A stretch of 64,000 bases of DNA, taken from assembly GCA_945876035.1 (NCBI GenBank), contig CAMCMU010000017.1:20566-84565 (forward strand), read 5' to 3'. The translations under genes were made by a program, and so were the position numbers. This stretch comes from Schlesneria paludicola DSM 18645. GTDB lineage: Bacteria; Planctomycetota; Planctomycetia; Planctomycetales; Planctomycetaceae. Below the pieces are notes generated by a model. The model searched no databases. It was not told the DNA's origin and was given only the letters and a program-made list of their open reading frames with translations. Shown one piece after another: positions 9,765-18,823 of the stretch. Each line of letters opens with the position of its first letter. Positions within the stretch are counted from its first letter, which is position 1.

Positions 9765-10595
9765 ATGCTTATCCACGTAGGCCACAGCCCCGATCCTGAC
9801 GATGCCTTCATGTTTCATGCCTTGGCAAATGATAAGATTCCGACGGGAGACTATCAGTTCACGCATCAGCTTCAGGACATTCAGACGTTGAACGACAGGG
9901 CCTTTCGCGGCGAACTCGAACTCACGGCTGTCAGTCTGCATGGCTATGCCTACGTGACCGACAAATATGCACTCTGTGCCTGCGGAGCCAGCATGGGTGA
10001 CAACTATGGCCCCATGATTGTGGCTCGCCAATCAGGAGATCTGAACGATTTTCGGGGCAAGACAATTGCCGTCCCGGGAAAATTGACCACGGCCTATCTC
10101 GCATTGAAATTGGCATTGGGAGACGACTTTACGCCTGTTGTCTATCCCTTTGATGAAATTCTTGCGGTGACCGCAGCGGGGACGGTGGATGCCGGTCTGA
10201 TCATTCACGAAGGGCAACTGACCTATCAAAATGATGGGCTTCATCTGATCGTTGACCTCGGAAAGTGGTGGATGAAAGATACGGGATTGCCTCTCCCACT
10301 CGGCGCCAACGCCATCCGCCGTGACCTCGGTCGAAAAGCGATGGAGGAAGTCACCAGCTTGCTCAAGCAAAGCATTCAATATGCTCTCGAGCATCGTGCC
10401 GAAGCGCTGGCGTATGCTTTGCAATTCGGTCGCGATCTTGATCGGAGCCAAGCAGACAAGTTTGTGGGAATGTACGTCAACGACTGGACACTCGATTTTG
10501 GGACCCGTGGCCGCGAGGCTGTGGCGTTGCTCTTGACGCGGGCCTATGAGGCAAAAATCATTCCTCGGCCGGTTGACCTCGAGTTTATTGGCTGA
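9765..10595 (+). CDS. mqnD: 1,4-dihydroxy-6-naphthoate synthase (futalosine pathway)
   Basis: MqnD converts cyclic dehypoxanthinylfutalosine to 1,4-dihydroxy-6-naphthoate in the futalosine route to menaquinone. The 276-residue protein begins with GHSPDPDDAFMFHAL, the family's periplasmic-binding-protein-like start, and contains VSLHGYAYV and DAGLIIHEGQLTYQ, where the histidine and glutamate match the conserved MqnD IHEG block. That block favours MqnD over MqnA, which has the same fold. It suggests that this organism makes menaquinone without the classical Men pathway. The SDR gene follows after 49 bases on the same strand, but its link to quinone synthesis is unknown. Confidence 0.88.
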   Translation: MLIHVGHSPDPDDAFMFHALANDKIPTGDYQFTHQLQDIQTLNDRAFRGELELTAVSLHGYAYVTDKYALCACGASMGDNYGPMIVARQSGDLNDFRGKTIAVPGKLTTAYLALKLALGDDFTPVVYPFDEILAVTAAGTVDAGLIIHEGQLTYQNDGLHLIVDLGKWWMKDTGLPLPLGANAIRRDLGRKAMEEVTSLLKQSIQYALEHRAEALAYALQFGRDLDRSQADKFVGMYVNDWTLDFGTRGREAVALLLTRAYEAKIIPRPVDLEFIG

Positions 10596-10644
10596 ATGCT
10601 CGGGCGGATCGTTCCACACAATCCTGCACAAGGAATGACGCAAG

Positions 10645-11433
10645 ATGCCCGCTGTTGAGTACCTTCAAAGCCTGTTTGGATTGGACGGACGGACGGCTGT
10701 TGTGATCGGCGGTACCGGCACTTTGGGTGGCGCCTTCTGCGAGGCACTGGCCGGAGCAGGTGCTCATGTCGTCGTCGTCGGTCGCAACGAGGAACGCGGT
10801 CTCGGGCGTGTTCGCTCAATTTGTGACAAAGCAGGCTCTGCCGAATACTTTCCCTGTGAAGCCACCTCTCGCACAGGACTGGAATCTCTGGTCAGTCACC
10901 TGAAGTCGGCAGGCCTTGAAACCAGCGTCCTCGTCAATGCCGCTGGAGTGAATTCGCCGACCCCGTTTCTCGAGATCAGCGATGAAGAATGGGAGCGGAT
11001 TCTGGATGTGAACCTTCGAAGTGTGCGACTGGCTTGCCAGGTCTTAGGGGCCTACATGCTCGACTGCGGGACGAAGGCGTCGATCATCAACGTAGCGTCA
11101 GTGAGTGCCGGTCCACCGCTGTCGCGAGTCTTTACGTATTCCCTGTCGAAAGCCGCCGTACTGAACCTGACACAAAACTTGGCGCGGGAATGGGCGCCGA
11201 GGGGTATTCGCGTCAATGCGATTTCACCGGGCTTTTTCCCGGCCGAACAAAACCGGAAAGTTCTGACTCCGGATCGAATCGAGAACGTCATGCGACATAC
11301 GCCTCTGGCCCGTTTCGGTTCGCCCGAGGAACTTGCTGGCGGGATCTTGTTGTTGGCATCGAACCAAGCGGGTAGCTTTTTGACCGGGCATAATTTGGTC
11401 ATTGATGGCGGCTTCACGGCCATGACGATTTAA
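10645..11433 (+). CDS. short-chain dehydrogenase/reductase
   Basis: Classical SDR of 262 residues with NAD(P)-dependent oxidoreductase activity expected. Motifs in order: cofactor loop GGTGTLGG, structural NAAG, catalytic Ser in NVASVSAG, YSLSK with catalytic Tyr and Lys, and the C-terminal VNAISPGFF. The sequence resembles gluconate 5-dehydrogenase and mannonate oxidoreductase-type members, but SDR substrate cannot be assigned from this. AAGGAATGACGCAAG precedes ATG 10645, giving a plausible ribosome site. It may be co-transcribed with mqnD, 49 bases upstream. Confidence 0.85.
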   Translation: MPAVEYLQSLFGLDGRTAVVIGGTGTLGGAFCEALAGAGAHVVVVGRNEERGLGRVRSICDKAGSAEYFPCEATSRTGLESLVSHLKSAGLETSVLVNAAGVNSPTPFLEISDEEWERILDVNLRSVRLACQVLGAYMLDCGTKASIINVASVSAGPPLSRVFTYSLSKAAVLNLTQNLAREWAPRGIRVNAISPGFFPAEQNRKVLTPDRIENVMRHTPLARFGSPEELAGGILLLASNQAGSFLTGHNLVIDGGFTAMTI

Positions 11434-11499
11434 CGCGTTCCTGAGGCATGACGTTGGCCTCCAGGTTAGACCTCATCCACACGCGGAGTTTAGATCAGG

Positions 11500-11856
11500 A
11501 TGATCCACACTCGTTTGTCACAGACGCTCCCCTTGTTTGTCTTCGGCACACTGCGATCCGGTCGCGAAAACCATCATTTTCTCCTCGGGCAGTTCGAACG
11601 CATGCTGCCGGCGAACCTGGCGGGTTACGCCAGAATTGAGCCGTTGATGATCGCTCCTCGGCCTGCTGGTCTTGTCGACGGTGAACTGTATTTTCTGAGA
11701 GTGGACGAATACGACGCAACCCTCGCCGGCTGTGACAGGCTTGAGGGCATTCCACCGGGAACACTCAGCGGACGGGAGTACGAACGAAAACGGGTCGTCG
11801 TGGCGACATCGGCAGGTTTGTACGATGCCTGGGCCTACGTTCAGACAGAGAGTTGA
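11500..11856 (+). CDS. gamma-glutamylcyclotransferase-like (AIG2/GGCT fold) protein
   Basis: Small 118-residue protein of the GGCT/AIG2 fold. It has the typical substrate loop FVFGTLRSGRENHHFL and the catalytic Glu in CDRLEGIPPG, followed by YERKRVVV, where family members place the second half of the barrel. Known members cleave gamma-glutamyl amines or dipeptides to pyroglutamate; the substrate here is unknown. The gene overlaps the convergent PAP2 gene by 16 bases at its 3' end. The ribosome site is weak (TCAGG very close to the ATG). Confidence 0.78.
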   Translation: MIHTRLSQTLPLFVFGTLRSGRENHHFLLGQFERMLPANLAGYARIEPLMIAPRPAGLVDGELYFLRVDEYDATLAGCDRLEGIPPGTLSGREYERKRVVVATSAGLYDAWAYVQTES

Positions 11857-12524
11857 TCGGAGGAATCGGCACGATTGAGGCGGCGACTGTCGCCGTAAAG
11901 GCAGCAGGATCCGATCAACCAACCGATCCCCGCAGCGGCGAAGACGTCGCTCGGAAAATGCGCCGAATGAAAAATCCGATGTAGGCCGACAAGCGTAGCC
12001 ATCGTCGCAAACAGCCATTTTCCACGTGGATATAATCCGGCAAGAACCACCGCCAACCCCACGGCGGTCGCCGTATGTCCTGAGGGAAAGCTTTGCTTGC
12101 CACTGCTGGATTCGCGTTGAATCCAGCCCTGAAACGTTTGCCAAACCGAGCCGTCGATCAAATCCGATGCCCGTGGTCGCGTGCGGACCACCACTAATTT
12201 TATTGCGTTTGCAAGCAGTCCCGCTCCAAACGTACCTCCCGCAATCCAACCCCAGCGATATCGCATTCGAGGATCCAGTAGAACCACGGTGGTGATCACC
12301 AGCAGGGCTCCAAAGGCGTGACCAAACGCTTCGGCGCGGTCGAGGCATTCGAAAATCGGTTTGGCGTACCCTTGGTGTTCGAAGCACCAGTGGGCGAGGC
12401 GTGCCGTAGGAATATCGATGGTCAGGCAGCCGATGGCGATCACGAATAACACCAGAGGCACAGCGATTCGGGCGAGGCCATGCCGCTCTGAATCCGCCGA
12501 ATTCGGAACGTGTTCAAGTGTCAT
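11841..12524 (-). CDS. PAP2-family membrane phosphatase
   Basis: Integral membrane acid phosphatase of the PAP2 type, expected to act on lipid phosphates such as phosphatidic acid or undecaprenyl diphosphate at the periplasmic face. The 227-residue protein has about five or six hydrophobic segments and all three motifs: KLVVVRTRP (KxxxxxxRP), FPSGH, and HRIFHSAHFPSD (Rx5Hx3D). ATG 12524 is preferred to the in-frame TTG 12548. The specific substrate cannot be read from sequence. Confidence 0.88.
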   Translation of the reverse strand: MTLEHVPNSADSERHGLARIAVPLVLFVIAIGCLTIDIPTARLAHWCFEHQGYAKPIFECLDRAEAFGHAFGALLVITTVVLLDPRMRYRWGWIAGGTFGAGLLANAIKLVVVRTRPRASDLIDGSVWQTFQGWIQRESSSGKQSFPSGHTATAVGLAVVLAGLYPRGKWLFATMATLVGLHRIFHSAHFPSDVFAAAGIGWLIGSCCLYGDSRRLNRADSSDQLSV

Positions 12525-13025
12525 TGGTAATCCAAATATTCGTCCCAATGGTGCTCATATCAGAAGAGTGGTCGGAATCCTATCCGATGCCAGACAAATC
12601 GAGAAGTCGTTGCGTTTCGCTCGTTTTCACAGAGACGGCTTGAACAGGCAGAACGCTAATCCCGCCGGGTGCGCTGCGGATCGAATGCCGCTCCGGTGAT
12701 AACGGCTGCGAGAAAACGCCCCCCCTTCCTTCCCCCTCGAAAAGACGGTTTTTAACAAGCCGCACCGCGGAGCAATTCTTGCCGAATATCACCGCGGAAA
12801 ATGAGGGCTCGGCGCCGGTTCGGGATTCTCTCTGTGTCCGCACGTTGGCGGATCACGCTGAACAGCGGTGTTTGCCGGAAGACTAGGGTGAGTGAACACG
12901 ATGTTACGGGGGCGAGCAACATTTCTCGCCGCCCGTCGCACGGTCTTCCGATTCCATTTGCGTCGTCGTCGGGCAACCGTCCGCCATGACACGAGATTCG
13001 GCAGACAAAGCCGGAAGCAAGCATC
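12525..13025. other. intergenic region, no gene recognised
   Basis: About 500 bases between the divergent PAP2 and GlsB-type genes. Open frames here show no family resemblance. A C-rich run lies at 12720-12735. Confidence 0.5.
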
Positions 13026-13433
13026 ATGCTCAAGGCCGTGGAACCCAACATGACAGACCCTCATCTGAGTCAGATCTTCGAACATGCGGCTCGTGAACTT
13101 TTGATGTGGATTGGTTTCGGGACACTGGTTGGTCTCAGTGCCAAAGCGATCATGCCTGGTCGCGATCCCGGTGGTGCCATCGGAACGCTGATGATGGGGA
13201 TTGCGGGGAGCCTGATTGGTTGTGGAGTCGTGCTGCTGTTCGACACCAGCTTGCAAATCACTCCGATCAGTCCGATTGGCTTTGCCGCCGGTATCGGCGG
13301 GGCCTTCCTGTTGTTGTTCTTCTTCCGAGTCCTGTCCAACTCATACGTGGCTGAAGCGGTGGATGGAAAAATCAGCGGATCCGCCGGGACAGGCATTCGG
13401 AAGTACTATCGTCGGGGACGTCGAGCCGCCTAG
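13026..13433 (+). CDS. GlsB/YeaQ/YmgE-family (transglycosylase-associated) membrane protein
   Basis: Small (135-residue) membrane protein. Three hydrophobic segments separated by short loops are visible, and the block GLSAKAIMPGRDPGGAIGTLMMGIAGSLIG (residues about 38-66) matches the family pattern in which a positively charged MPGRDPGG loop follows the first membrane helix. The family is linked to stress responses but has no known activity. Unusually, the protein carries a 25-residue N-terminal extension and a basic C-terminal tail (KYYRRGRRAA). Start uncertain between ATG 13026 and ATG 13050; neither has a strong ribosome site. Confidence 0.75.
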   Translation: MLKAVEPNMTDPHLSQIFEHAARELLMWIGFGTLVGLSAKAIMPGRDPGGAIGTLMMGIAGSLIGCGVVLLFDTSLQITPISPIGFAAGIGGAFLLLFFFRVLSNSYVAEAVDGKISGSAGTGIRKYYRRGRRAA

Positions 13434-13512
13434 ACCACCGATGCGGCAGTTTTTCGGGATCCGACGTTGTCGGTTGATGGCGCGTGAGGTCGTTTTATCA
13501 CGACCGTTCCGG

Positions 13513-15441
13513 TTACTTCACGGCAGCGATCTGCGGCTTGTAGCCCGGAGCGGCAGTAAACTTGAGCAGTTCTTTCCCGTCTTCCGCATTCCAAATGCGA
13601 ACTTCGCCATCATGGCTCCCGCTGGCGACGCGTTTGCTGTTCGCGTCATAGGCAATGGCATAGACCCAGTCGTTGTGGGGTCCGTACTGCTTGACCAAGA
13701 CACCATCCGCCAGTTTGTGTTGTCGGGCGATCTTGTCGGCGCTCCCACTCAACACCAGTCCGTCGGCCGTGATCACGATTCGAAAGACTTCCCCGTCAAC
13801 GACAATTTCACGTGTTTGCTTCGCGTCGGTAACGTTCCAGAGTCGAATCTTCTTGTCGCGTCCGCTGGTGGCCACCGTGTTGCCATCGGGTAGAAAGCCG
13901 ACTCCGAAGACCGGTTGACCATGTCCGTTGGATGTGATCTGTGATTCGCCAGTGGTACTGTCGAATATCTTGGAGGTCTTATCACGACTGGCGGTTGCGA
14001 TTTTCTTTCCGTCGGGGGACCACGCGACGTCCATCACCCAGTCGGCATGATCCTCAATCCGTTTCTCTTGCCGTCGGGTCGCGACATTGAACAGGCGGAC
14101 AGACCGATCGGCACAGGCGGCAGCCAGACGTGTTCCATCCGGGCTGAAAGCAACGGCAAACACCTCGTCATCCGTTGTGAACAGATCTGCCAGCAGAGTC
14201 CCATCGTCCGAGTTGAACAACTTGACATCGCCCATCTGCCCGGGTGTGCCTGCCGCCACGGCCATCATTTTACCGTCTGCAGAGAAGGCAATATCGTGAG
14301 GCCGCTCGCCAATGTTGGCGATACGACGGACAAGTTGTCCGTTCGTTGTGTTCCACAGGAGGACTTCTCGATATCCCGACGTCGCCAGCAAAGTCCCGTC
14401 CGGGCTGAAGGCGAGGGCCATCACGGGGACAGGGACCCGATAGGTTTCAGGGGGAGCGGGTTGTGTCGGCTTGGGGATGAAGGCGATCAGTTGCGCGTTT
14501 CCGGAAATTCCAGCGTCCAGTTGTGCCCCCGTCTCGATCCATTTTTTGATGATGGCGATCTGATCGTCACTCAACGGGTCGGCGTCTTGAGGCATGGAAT
14601 GATCTTCGATCATCGTCTGCAGGAGTGAGTCATTAGGAGTCGCGGCCACGATCGCTAAGCCGCTTTCCCCGCCTTTCATCAGTCCCGCATAAGTTTCCAT
14701 GTTGAGTCGTCCTTTGGACGTCCGGACATTGTGACAGGCCAAACAACGATCCGAAAAGATCGGGGCCACCTGCTTGGCAAACGAGACCAAACGTCCGACC
14801 GCGACAAGTGACGTTTCGAGTTCGATCTGTCGCGCGACCGCCTCGGTGCTCAATGCCGCATAGAGCGCTTCCATCCGCTGAAGCTCCGGTTGAAAATCGA
14901 CAACGGCCTGCTCAGCCGATTTGCCCTTTTCTGGCAGGCTCTCCCCAGCCGCTCGTGTCTCGGCGATTGTCGATTCGACAGGCTGGACGGCTTTCAGAGC
15001 CTCCGCCAGCGTCTTGGTGGCTGTCACCACTTTTTCCGCAGCCATTTTTGCCTTGTCGGCCTCGGCTCGCTCATTTTCCTTGCCCCGAGCCTCCCCCGCT
15101 AATTTTGAGGCGGCCGCCGATTCGGTCTCGAGCGTGATTCGCTCTTCCACCGCCTTTTTGACCGCTTCCTGCAATTTGGGGAGCTTCGACTCCTCATTTT
15201 TAATGGTCGATTCCGACTTGTTTTGCTGAATCTTCAAGGTCGTGACCAGCGACGTCAGCTCAGCCGCTTTGGCACGTGTGGCCTTGATGGCTGGCTCGCC
15301 GTCGACCCTTCGTGCCGTGGCTTCATCGGCCGCGATCTGTTGTTGGGCAATCTTTTCGTCGATGTTCGGTTGCGCCATCAGACCGATTGTGGTCCCCGTG
15401 AGCAACCACACAAACAGCGCACATCGGAGACGGTTTTTCAC
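13513..15441 (-). CDS. secreted PSCyt1 cytochrome-WD40 beta-propeller protein
   Basis: 642-residue exported protein of unknown function, typical of planctomycetes. Order: signal peptide (1-23), long Ala/Glu/Lys-rich coiled coil (about 25-210), a planctomycete-type cytochrome c domain with CLACH at 233-237 and a later Met in DHSMPQDADPL as possible axial ligand, then a WD40 propeller (about 335-630) with repeated SPDG turns. The start is GTG 15441, seven bases after AAGGA. The PSCyt1 and propeller portions align blade by blade with the N-terminal half of the giant protein at 32812-37935, so the two are paralogous modules. Haem attachment and a periplasmic location are inferred from CxxCH plus the signal peptide. 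No DUF1549/DUF1553 part is present here. Confidence 0.88.
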   Translation of the reverse strand: MKNRLRCALFVWLLTGTTIGLMAQPNIDEKIAQQQIAADEATARRVDGEPAIKATRAKAAELTSLVTTLKIQQNKSESTIKNEESKLPKLQEAVKKAVEERITLETESAAASKLAGEARGKENERAEADKAKMAAEKVVTATKTLAEALKAVQPVESTIAETRAAGESLPEKGKSAEQAVVDFQPELQRMEALYAALSTEAVARQIELETSLVAVGRLVSFAKQVAPIFSDRCLACHNVRTSKGRLNMETYAGLMKGGESGLAIVAATPNDSLLQTMIEDHSMPQDADPLSDDQIAIIKKWIETGAQLDAGISGNAQLIAFIPKPTQPAPPETYRVPVPVMALAFSPDGTLLATSGYREVLLWNTTNGQLVRRIANIGERPHDIAFSADGKMMAVAAGTPGQMGDVKLFNSDDGTLLADLFTTDDEVFAVAFSPDGTRLAAACADRSVRLFNVATRRQEKRIEDHADWVMDVAWSPDGKKIATASRDKTSKIFDSTTGESQITSNGHGQPVFGVGFLPDGNTVATSGRDKKIRLWNVTDAKQTREIVVDGEVFRIVITADGLVLSGSADKIARQHKLADGVLVKQYGPHNDWVYAIAYDANSKRVASGSHDGEVRIWNAEDGKELLKFTAAPGYKPQIAAVK

Positions 15442-15675
15442 GAGACGATCCTTAGGAGTACTCGGCGAGACGGCTTCTCGAAACAGAGGAGCGTCAAACA
15501 GCAGTTCTGAAACAGTCGCAACGTCGTCGGCAGGTGGAATAGGCGGGTGAGACGGACCATAACGCTAAGAACTAGCATCACTGGGCCAGAGGGTGCTGTC
15601 AAGCGCCAGAATTTTGATCAAGGACCAAGTCCACTCGACACGTTGCGTTTGTGCGTCGGAGTTTGTGGAGGCGGG

Positions 15676-15708
15676 CGTTAATCGAGCACGGACGTTAATC
15701 GAGCACGG
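15676..15708. repeat. direct repeat, 2 x 16 bp
   Basis: CGTTAATCGAGCACGG occurs at 15676-15691 and again at 15693-15708, with one base between, followed by a partial third CGTT. It lies in non-coding sequence upstream of the cytochrome-WD40 gene. Confidence 0.8.
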
Positions 15709-15797
15709 GCGTTGAATGTCCGCCTCGTTTTGGCCGGACAAAATTTCCATCAGGACGTGCCGGGAAGTCGACTCTGAGAGCGACAGCATTCGATCAT

Positions 15798-15834
15798 AAA
15801 AAAGGCCCAGCATCAGGAACAATGCGGGGCCTTT
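15798..15834 (-). terminator. Rho-independent terminator of the 28-residue protein gene
   Basis: Read on the minus strand, AAAGGCCCCGCAT and ATGCTGGGCCTTT form a 13-bp stem with one mismatch around a loop of eight bases, followed at once by six T (15803 down to 15798). It ends about 75 bases after the stop codon of the small gene at 15911. Confidence 0.85.
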
Positions 15835-15910
15835 AATTTTAGGAACGTGCCGAGAGCTGATGAAACAGATCGCAGCAGCAGGCATGAAAATCAGATGCGA
15901 AAGAACGCGA

Positions 15911-15997
15911 TTACTTTCGGTGCCGAATCTTACTGCGGTTTTTGCGCTTTTTCCGCCCGATTTTCCTGCGGCCTTTACCAGTCTGCTTGACACCCAT
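15911..15997 (-). CDS. 28-residue very basic protein, ribosome-associated candidate
   Basis: A short reading frame for a 28-residue protein beginning MGVKQTGKGRRKIG and ending SKIRHRK; about half of the residues are Lys or Arg. Support for a real gene: ATG 15997 has GGGAG ten bases upstream, the stop TAA is followed by a strong terminator (15798-15834), and no other convincing gene occupies the 800-base region. Size and composition resemble tiny ribosomal proteins such as bL36, bTHX/bS22 or bL37, but I recognise no specific family. A longer overlapping frame on the same strand (15565-15993) in another phase looks like noise. Confidence 0.65.
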   Translation of the reverse strand: MGVKQTGKGRRKIGRKKRKNRSKIRHRK

Positions 15998-16247
15998 TAG
16001 TTCTCAACTCCCGTGATCTTTTCGTGTCTCCAAATGGATCCACCAGCATGATTCAATTTCAGGCGGGTGGGAAAGAATAGCAACGATTGCTCAATCGATC
16101 AAGCAACGAATCAACGGCGGTGGAAATTGGCCGCGATACGATCCATCAGCCGTCCAACGCGTGTCTCCCAGTCGATCGTGGGATATTTTCAGCGTCGATA
16201 TGTTTTGCGAGGCTTGTCGGCAGACCACCGTCGCTTTGCCAGCCGAG

Positions 16248-16817
16248 TTACATCTTCGCCCGCAGGAGTTTACAAAACTCCCCAAGAAATTCGCCATTCT
16301 GATGCCAACCGCGTGCGCTGACGAGGTTTCCGTCAACAAAAACCGGTTGATCCACGTAGTGCCCACCGCATTGTGTAATGTCCAAGGCGCACTTGGCGAC
16401 TGTTGTGGCGCTGCGACCAATCAGACATCCGGCCGCGGCCGGAATTTCCACTCCATGACACAGCATGGCAACAGGTTTGTCGGTCTTAAAGAAGTGCCGG
16501 GTGATGTCGAGTAGATGTTCGTCATAGCGTAGATATTCAGGGGCTCTGCCACCGGAGATCAAAATCCCAAAATAGTCGGCGGGATTAACGTCACGAAAGG
16601 CAATCGTCGCTCGAACGTGATAGGCCGGCTGCTCTCGTGTAATGTCCCAAGGAATGGAGGCATCGGGCGGGACTTCATGCATCACACCGTGGTACAGACG
16701 CGCTTCAGGACCGGCAATCACGACTTCGAATCCCTCTTCTTGCAGCCGGAAGAACGGGTACAGCGTATCCATCACTTCAGTCGCATCGCCGATCGGCATC
16801 AATATCTTGTGACTCAT
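16248..16817 (-). CDS. DJ-1/PfpI-family protein
   Basis: 189-residue cytoplasmic protein with the class I amidotransferase-like DJ-1/PfpI fold. The nucleophile elbow is AMLCHGVEIPAAAG with Cys at residue 120 followed by His, and the glutamate-bearing region LISGGRAPEYLR is also typical. Members act as glyoxalases/deglycases, chaperones or peptidases; the substrate here is unknown. ATG 16817 has AGGAA six bases upstream; an in-frame start at 16844 adds nine residues. It is isolated from neighbours on both sides. Confidence 0.85.
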   Translation of the reverse strand: MSHKILMPIGDATEVMDTLYPFFRLQEEGFEVVIAGPEARLYHGVMHEVPPDASIPWDITREQPAYHVRATIAFRDVNPADYFGILISGGRAPEYLRYDEHLLDITRHFFKTDKPVAMLCHGVEIPAAAGCLIGRSATTVAKCALDITQCGGHYVDQPVFVDGNLVSARGWHQNGEFLGEFCKLLRAKM

Positions 16818-17536
16818 GTTTTTCCTGTTCCGATTGGACAGCATATTTTAGACGACATATTCCACCGCACTTCCCGCTTGACGAGTCCGTCCAGACATCG
16901 ACACCGGAAAAAATCATGGGAAGCTGCCCCGATTTTGGTCATGGCCGCCAGCTTCGTGCAGAGCCTCTGACGCAGGCGAGCATAATTAGTCTTTAAGGCA
17001 ACGGCAATCGTCGGGCGGGAACAGTGTTTTTTCGTTCCATGCAAACAGTGTTTTTTCGTTCAATGCAATTTGAACCCGTCTTCGAAGTTTGGAAAGCGAC
17101 AGCGAGAGCTCGACAATGATGCAGGGCGGTCCGGGGCCGACTGACAGCCAACCGGATCACCAAAATCACCGATCCCGTTGTCTCATCCGACCGCGTGGCG
17201 CCAGTCTGCCGCCTCTTCATCATCGAGCCTGAGTGTCAGGCACTTTGACGCTTCCGCCGGCTCTGACAAATTCGCTCAGTGGCGTCGCGAGGGTTGTGAA
17301 CCGGAATGAATTCAGCGCGGCATGCAGATAAGGACAGCCGGTGTTCGTGATCACGGTTCATCCGAGGATGACGGCATTGCAGGCAAAAGCCGCAGATGCG
17401 TCGGCATGCGGCGACTCGTGGTCGAGTTCATGGGCGGGCTCGTCAGCCACGGTCATCTTTTCAGAATTTCGCCCTCGAACGACCGAGACCCATTGCGGAC
17501 AGAAAGAATCCCGGCCGGCAATCGTGTCGTCGGACG
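16818..17536. other. intergenic region with a tandem repeat, no gene recognised
   Basis: About 720 bases between the DJ-1 gene and the 3' end of the Gfo/Idh gene. Apart from the 24-bp tandem repeat at 17020-17067 I see no gene or RNA. Open frames on the plus strand run on antisense into the oxidoreductase gene. Confidence 0.5.
17020..17067. repeat. tandem repeat, 2 x 24 bp
   Basis: Two adjacent 24-base copies starting AACAGTGTTTTTTCGTTC, at 17020-17043 and 17044-17067, differ at a single base (C versus A). Each carries a run of six T. Confidence 0.85.
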
Positions 17537-18823
17537 TTATTCTTCCGGTTCATGGCTCTGCTGGAGCGTGCTGGCAGGGACCATTTTTTCATGGACTCGG
17601 TCCCAGCCCATCATCTGGCTCGAGCGCCAGCTTTCATTGGCCATGTTGACGGCCACGACTCCCGCCATGCCGAGCTCCGCCGGACAATTCAGTGCTTCGC
17701 CGTTGCGGAGGTGATTGTGCAGGTTGGTGTGGTGCAGGTTCTGATCTTCGGCCCCCGTCTTGTGGTGTTCCGCCAAGACTTTACCGTCCTTATCCTTCGC
17801 GACCCAACCCGTCGCTGTGAAGAACAGAGTTCCTCGATAGCCACGGATCAGGTGATCGATGCCGACGCGATTGCTCATTGTTCCGAGGACATAGACGGTC
17901 ATGCCCCGAGGATATTCACAAATCATCTCGATGTTGTCGGGAAGATCACGGCCGTCCGGCCATTGCCAGATCCCTCCCATGCCGACAACTCGACGGGGGT
18001 AGAGCAGATCGCAGGCGCGCATGATACGCGTAATTCGATGAATGAACAGGTCCGTGCAGATTCCGCCGGAATAGGCCGAATAGCACCGCCATTCGAAGTA
18101 GTGATGCGGATCCCAATCTCGTTTCTCGGCATGACCGAGCCAAGCGTTCCAGTCGAGATCGGCAGGCTGTATTTGATGCTCGGCGACTGCGGAGGGAACT
18201 CGCCAAGGTCCGAGTTTCGCATCGTAACGGCGGACGTATTCGATCTGGGCCTGAATCACTTTGCCGATGACGCCGCCCCGAATCGCGTCTCGGGCGGTGA
18301 TGTAACTGTTGTCTGACATGGCTTGGACACCGATCTGAAGTGGCCGGCCCGTCTCCTTTTGCTTTTTCATCACCGCTTGCGCTTCGGGGATCGTATGGGT
18401 CATCGGTTTTTCGCAATAGACGGCTTTTCCCGCATCCAAGGCATCAATCGTCATCGTCGAATGCCAATGTTCCGGGACAGCCACGACGACGTAATCGACA
18501 TCTTTCCTCTGCAACAGGCGTCGGTAGTCGGTCAGCGAATGCTCCGCTTCCACGAGTGCCTGTCCCTTATCCGCGCGCGTCTTCCAACAGTCGACAACAG
18601 CGACAGGGAGCAGATTGTTTTGTTCACGCAGATTCTTGATGACGTTCAGATGTGCGGTCCCAATCACACCCGCTCCGATGATTCCGACGCCAATCCGATC
18701 GTTGGCACCGAGAATCTGACCATAACTTTTTGCCGTCCAAGAAACGGTCGAGGCCAACGTGGCGGCAACAGTGGCGGAACTGGCCGTCGTCAGAAAAGAT
18801 CGACGCGAAACATTCGGAGACAT
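17537..18823 (-). CDS. Tat-exported Gfo/Idh/MocA-family oxidoreductase
   Basis: NAD(P)-dependent oxidoreductase of the glucose-fructose oxidoreductase family, 428 residues. A twin-arginine signal (SRRSFLTTASSATVAA) marks export to the periplasm in folded form. The Rossmann motif GIIGAGVIGTAH and the family's EKPM (in YCEKPMTHT) are present, followed by the alpha/beta domain with a His-rich C-terminal part. Planctomycetes carry many such paralogues, thought to act on sugars or sugar acids released from polysaccharides; the substrate is unknown. ATG 18823 has AGGA about ten bases upstream. It lies 160 bases downstream of dus on the same strand. Confidence 0.9.
   Translation of the reverse strand: MSPNVSRRSFLTTASSATVAATLASTVSWTAKSYGQILGANDRIGVGIIGAGVIGTAHLNVIKNLREQNNLLPVAVVDCWKTRADKGQALVEAEHSLTDYRRLLQRKDVDYVVVAVPEHWHSTMTIDALDAGKAVYCEKPMTHTIPEAQAVMKKQKETGRPLQIGVQAMSDNSYITARDAIRGGVIGKVIQAQIEYVRRYDAKLGPWRVPSAVAEHQIQPADLDWNAWLGHAEKRDWDPHHYFEWRCYSAYSGGICTDLFIHRITRIMRACDLLYPRRVVGMGGIWQWPDGRDLPDNIEMICEYPRGMTVYVLGTMSNRVGIDHLIRGYRGTLFFTATGWVAKDKDGKVLAEHHKTGAEDQNLHHTNLHNHLRNGEALNCPAELGMAGVVAVNMANESWRSSQMMGWDRVHEKMVPASTLQQSHEPEE

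Noticed and set aside
15565..15993. 142-codon minus-strand frame over the small basic protein
   Set aside because: Different phase, passes through the terminator, no recognisable motif; the 28-residue frame explains the region better.
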